From: Saprospiraceae bacterium
Lineage (GTDB): Bacteria; Bacteroidota; Bacteroidia; Chitinophagales; Saprospiraceae
Length of the DNA: 64,000 bases
Reading direction: 5' to 3'
Assembly (NCBI GenBank): GCA_028285545.1
Contig: JANQPA010000010.1
Location: 58,344 to 122,343 of the forward strand
Shown: positions 62,116 to 64,000 of the stretch, piece by piece
Layout of the letters: every line of letters starts with the position of its first letter
Position numbering within the stretch: position 1 is the stretch's first letter
Position numbers and translations under genes: made by a program
The notes under the pieces: generated by a model
Seen by the model: only the letters and a program-made list of their open reading frames with translations
Database searches by the model: none
Told to the model about the DNA's origin: nothing

Positions 62116-63531
62116 TTAATAATGACATTTTTGGCATTCCAAACCACCAATCTCTTCTACTGTAACTTTGGTCCTTTGACCATTCGCTATCTCCTCATGG
62201 TATTTGGTATATGCTTTATAGTAATCATTATCTTTGAATTGTACTTCAGTTTGGCGGTGGCAATTAATACACCATCCCATTGATAATGGGGAATATTGTT
62301 CTACAACTTCCATTTCTTCGACTGGCCCATGACAGGTTTGGCATTCTACTTTTCCAACCGTTACGTGCTGTGCATGGTTGAAATAGGCATGGTCAGGAAG
62401 ATTGTGAATACGGATCCACTCAATTGGTCCCTGAACTTTGGTTTTATTCTCATTAGTTAGAGAAGAAACAATATCATTCCACTGTCCTTCCACAAATCCA
62501 CCTGGAGGTGCAGTGTTGTTGTTTCTTACGTAGGTATCAGCAATCCACTTTTTATAAATGTCTTCTATATCTGATTGCGACATATTTTCATAGTCACTGA
62601 TGTAGCTATCAGTACTTGGATCGTAACCTATAGAAGCGAAAATCTTGGTAATCTCTGCTGTACCATAAGTTGTTCCCTCTTTGATAGCACGGTGGCAGTT
62701 CATACAAGTATTGGTAGATGGAATTACGGAATGTTTACTTCTTCTGGCTCCATCGTGACAATAATTACAATCTATTTTGTTTAAGCCGGCGTGAGTAGCA
62801 TGAGAAAACTTGATGGGCTGCTCTGGTTGATAGCCTTGCTGACGGCCTAAGGAGATGGCGTTATTCACCGTTGTATATCCACCCAAAACGACTAATGTAA
62901 AGATGACAAAGGCAATAATTCCCTTGCTGGTTAATATCTCTACTAATGTTTTTCTAGGTCCTGGAGTAGCTCCTTCTCTAACCTCTACCATATAATTAAG
63001 GTTAGAAATGATACGAGCCAGAATAACGGCCAAGATGGCCAGTATGGCAGCTAAAACCACAAAAAGTAAAGTATTATCAGGCTTTTCCTCCTCAACTTCA
63101 GGACCGATAGGTCCTCCTGGTACAACACCATATGTTTCATTATATACACCATCAATATACCCTAAGATATTAGCAATCTGCTCATCAGTCAGATTTAAGA
63201 AGGGTGTCATGATACTTCCGTTCCATTCTTCAAAAAGAGCGGTTCCCCGTGGGTGTCCGGCCGTAACCATTGCCTGTGAATTACGTATCCAGCTATATAG
63301 GTCTTCTTGAGGATAGTCCACCCAGCGTTCTTCCACTCCACCTAAGGCAGGTCCAGTGGCATCGGTCTTCATATTTGTGGCGTGGCAGGTAGCACATTGG
63401 GAGCGGAAAAGTGCTTTACCCGCATCTAAATCTAATCCGGCTGCTGCATCCTCCTGAGCAATCAGAGTTGCTGTCAGCAGGAAGGTAGACAAGAATATAC
63501 TTAGTCTTTTCAACCAAAATCTATTATTCAT
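62116..63531 (-). CDS. actA: Alternative complex III subunit ActA fused to a class I cytochrome c
   Basis: 471 residues. Signal peptide ending LIAQ. Residues about 30-140 are a monoheme cytochrome c (CATCHATNM, Met ligand in GSIMTPF). Two transmembrane helices follow (LLFVVLAAILAILAVILA and AFVIFTLVVLGGYTTV), then the pentaheme ActA domain with CNYCH, CMNCH, CQTCH, CINCH and CQKCH, the last at the very C-terminus. That makes six CxxCH sites in all. The fusion gives the complex an extra cytochrome c. It is the first gene of the operon. Confidence 0.96.
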   Translation of the reverse strand: MNNRFWLKRLSIFLSTFLLTATLIAQEDAAAGLDLDAGKALFRSQCATCHATNMKTDATGPALGGVEERWVDYPQEDLYSWIRNSQAMVTAGHPRGTALFEEWNGSIMTPFLNLTDEQIANILGYIDGVYNETYGVVPGGPIGPEVEEEKPDNTLLFVVLAAILAILAVILARIISNLNYMVEVREGATPGPRKTLVEILTSKGIIAFVIFTLVVLGGYTTVNNAISLGRQQGYQPEQPIKFSHATHAGLNKIDCNYCHDGARRSKHSVIPSTNTCMNCHRAIKEGTTYGTAEITKIFASIGYDPSTDSYISDYENMSQSDIEDIYKKWIADTYVRNNNTAPPGGFVEGQWNDIVSSLTNENKTKVQGPIEWIRIHNLPDHAYFNHAQHVTVGKVECQTCHGPVEEMEVVEQYSPLSMGWCINCHRQTEVQFKDNDYYKAYTKYHEEIANGQRTKVTVEEIGGLECQKCHY

Positions 63532-64000
63532 GTGTTTTTTAAGTTTATCAGGCTTAAAACATTAGTCTTTTTAGCTTGGAGGCAAATATATTACCTCGTC
63601 TAGTTATTTAACAAAAAAATGATGAAAGTGATACTTATTTAGATTATATCTAGATAAGCTTTGTTTTAACATTTTCATAAGCTTTCTGAAAAACGACACA
63701 AATATAGCCATATTAATATGTTTTCATAACATCAGGTTAAAATGCTTTAATGCTGGTGAATTATTTTTTTTAATTCTAAATAAGAATGCCGTGGATATTA
63801 TATAACATGAATCGTCCCAAAAATTTTAGGATTAATGACGATTTCATTCTTAATCACCTAAAAAGGGAGATAAATAGTGACAAATAACTGCCTTCAGAGC
63901 AGTACATTGATTAGTTATATGATTAATTTAGAAAACATTTGGCCACTGATAAACGCTGATTAAGCTGATCCTTACTGTTTACTACACGATAAATAACAGC
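63532..64000. other. Non-coding right end of the window
   Basis: 469 bp, AT-rich, no supported gene or RNA. Besides the promoter at 63583-63615 a second -7-like box (TATATTTG, minus) occurs at 63699-63706 without a good -33 box. Confidence 0.4.
63583..63615 (-). promoter_or_regulatory. Candidate Bacteroidota promoter of the respiratory operon
   Basis: Minus strand: -33 TTTG (63615-63612), 21-nt spacer, -7 TATATTTG (63590-63583), which fits TAnnTTTG exactly. The ATG of actA is 51 bp further on. It is the best promoter match in the window. Confidence 0.6.

Overview
The window comes from a Bacteroidota chromosome, probably marine or aquatic and Saprospiria-like; the exact lineage is inferred. 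The signs are a SusC/SusD pair, a sensor kinase with a large two-component-regulator propeller, several Bacteroidota-type lipoproteins, an alternative complex III plus aa3-type oxidase operon, AT-rich leaders without clear Shine-Dalgarno sites, and a good TTTG / TAnnTTTG promoter in front of the respiratory operon.

Layout. 1-8956 (minus): a 5' portion of a PL7 alginate-lyase-like lipoprotein, two large tandem secreted BNR/VPS10-type propeller proteins, and an alpha-methylacyl-CoA racemase-type CoA-transferase-family enzyme. 9.3-18.4 kb: an ECF sigma factor, a hairpin-rich repeat cluster, a secreted helical protein, a 1214-residue propeller histidine kinase, an EF-hand/ClpP-like lipoprotein, and a DUF4240-like gene flanked by two copies of a 141-bp multi-hairpin element. 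18.8-33.3 kb: a CocE/NonD hydrolase, a MacB/FtsX-type permease, SusC/SusD, a PD40-serine hydrolase fusion, a membrane AraC regulator and an amidohydrolase lipoprotein.

33.4-40.6 kb is the accessory region and the most interesting part. It ends at an intact tRNA-Arg(UCU). Two extra copies of the tRNA 3' end, each next to a terminator hairpin, lie at 33616 and 36294, and a diverged repeat of about 230 bp flanks the block. Inside are a coiled-coil/pentapeptide membrane protein, a VapBC-like pair and a run of minus-strand ORFs separated by attC-like hairpins, as in an integron cassette array without an integrase (CALIN-like). On the 5' side of the tRNA a broken GIY-YIG nuclease ORF reads directly into the tRNA and is bounded by a 23-nt copy of the tRNA 5' end and a 20-bp palindrome.

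40.9-46.2 kb holds uracil-DNA glycosylase, a large anchored protein of unknown function, a DUF423 protein and an M32 carboxypeptidase. 46.3-63.5 kb (minus, transcribed right to left) is a long respiratory gene cluster: ActA-B-C-D-E-F, then cytochrome oxidase II and I, heme O synthase, two subunit-III proteins, subunit IV, a SCO-like protein, a DUF420 protein and a small CxxC protein. Together these would take electrons from quinol through alternative complex III and its cytochrome c domains to oxygen, with assembly factors at the distal end.
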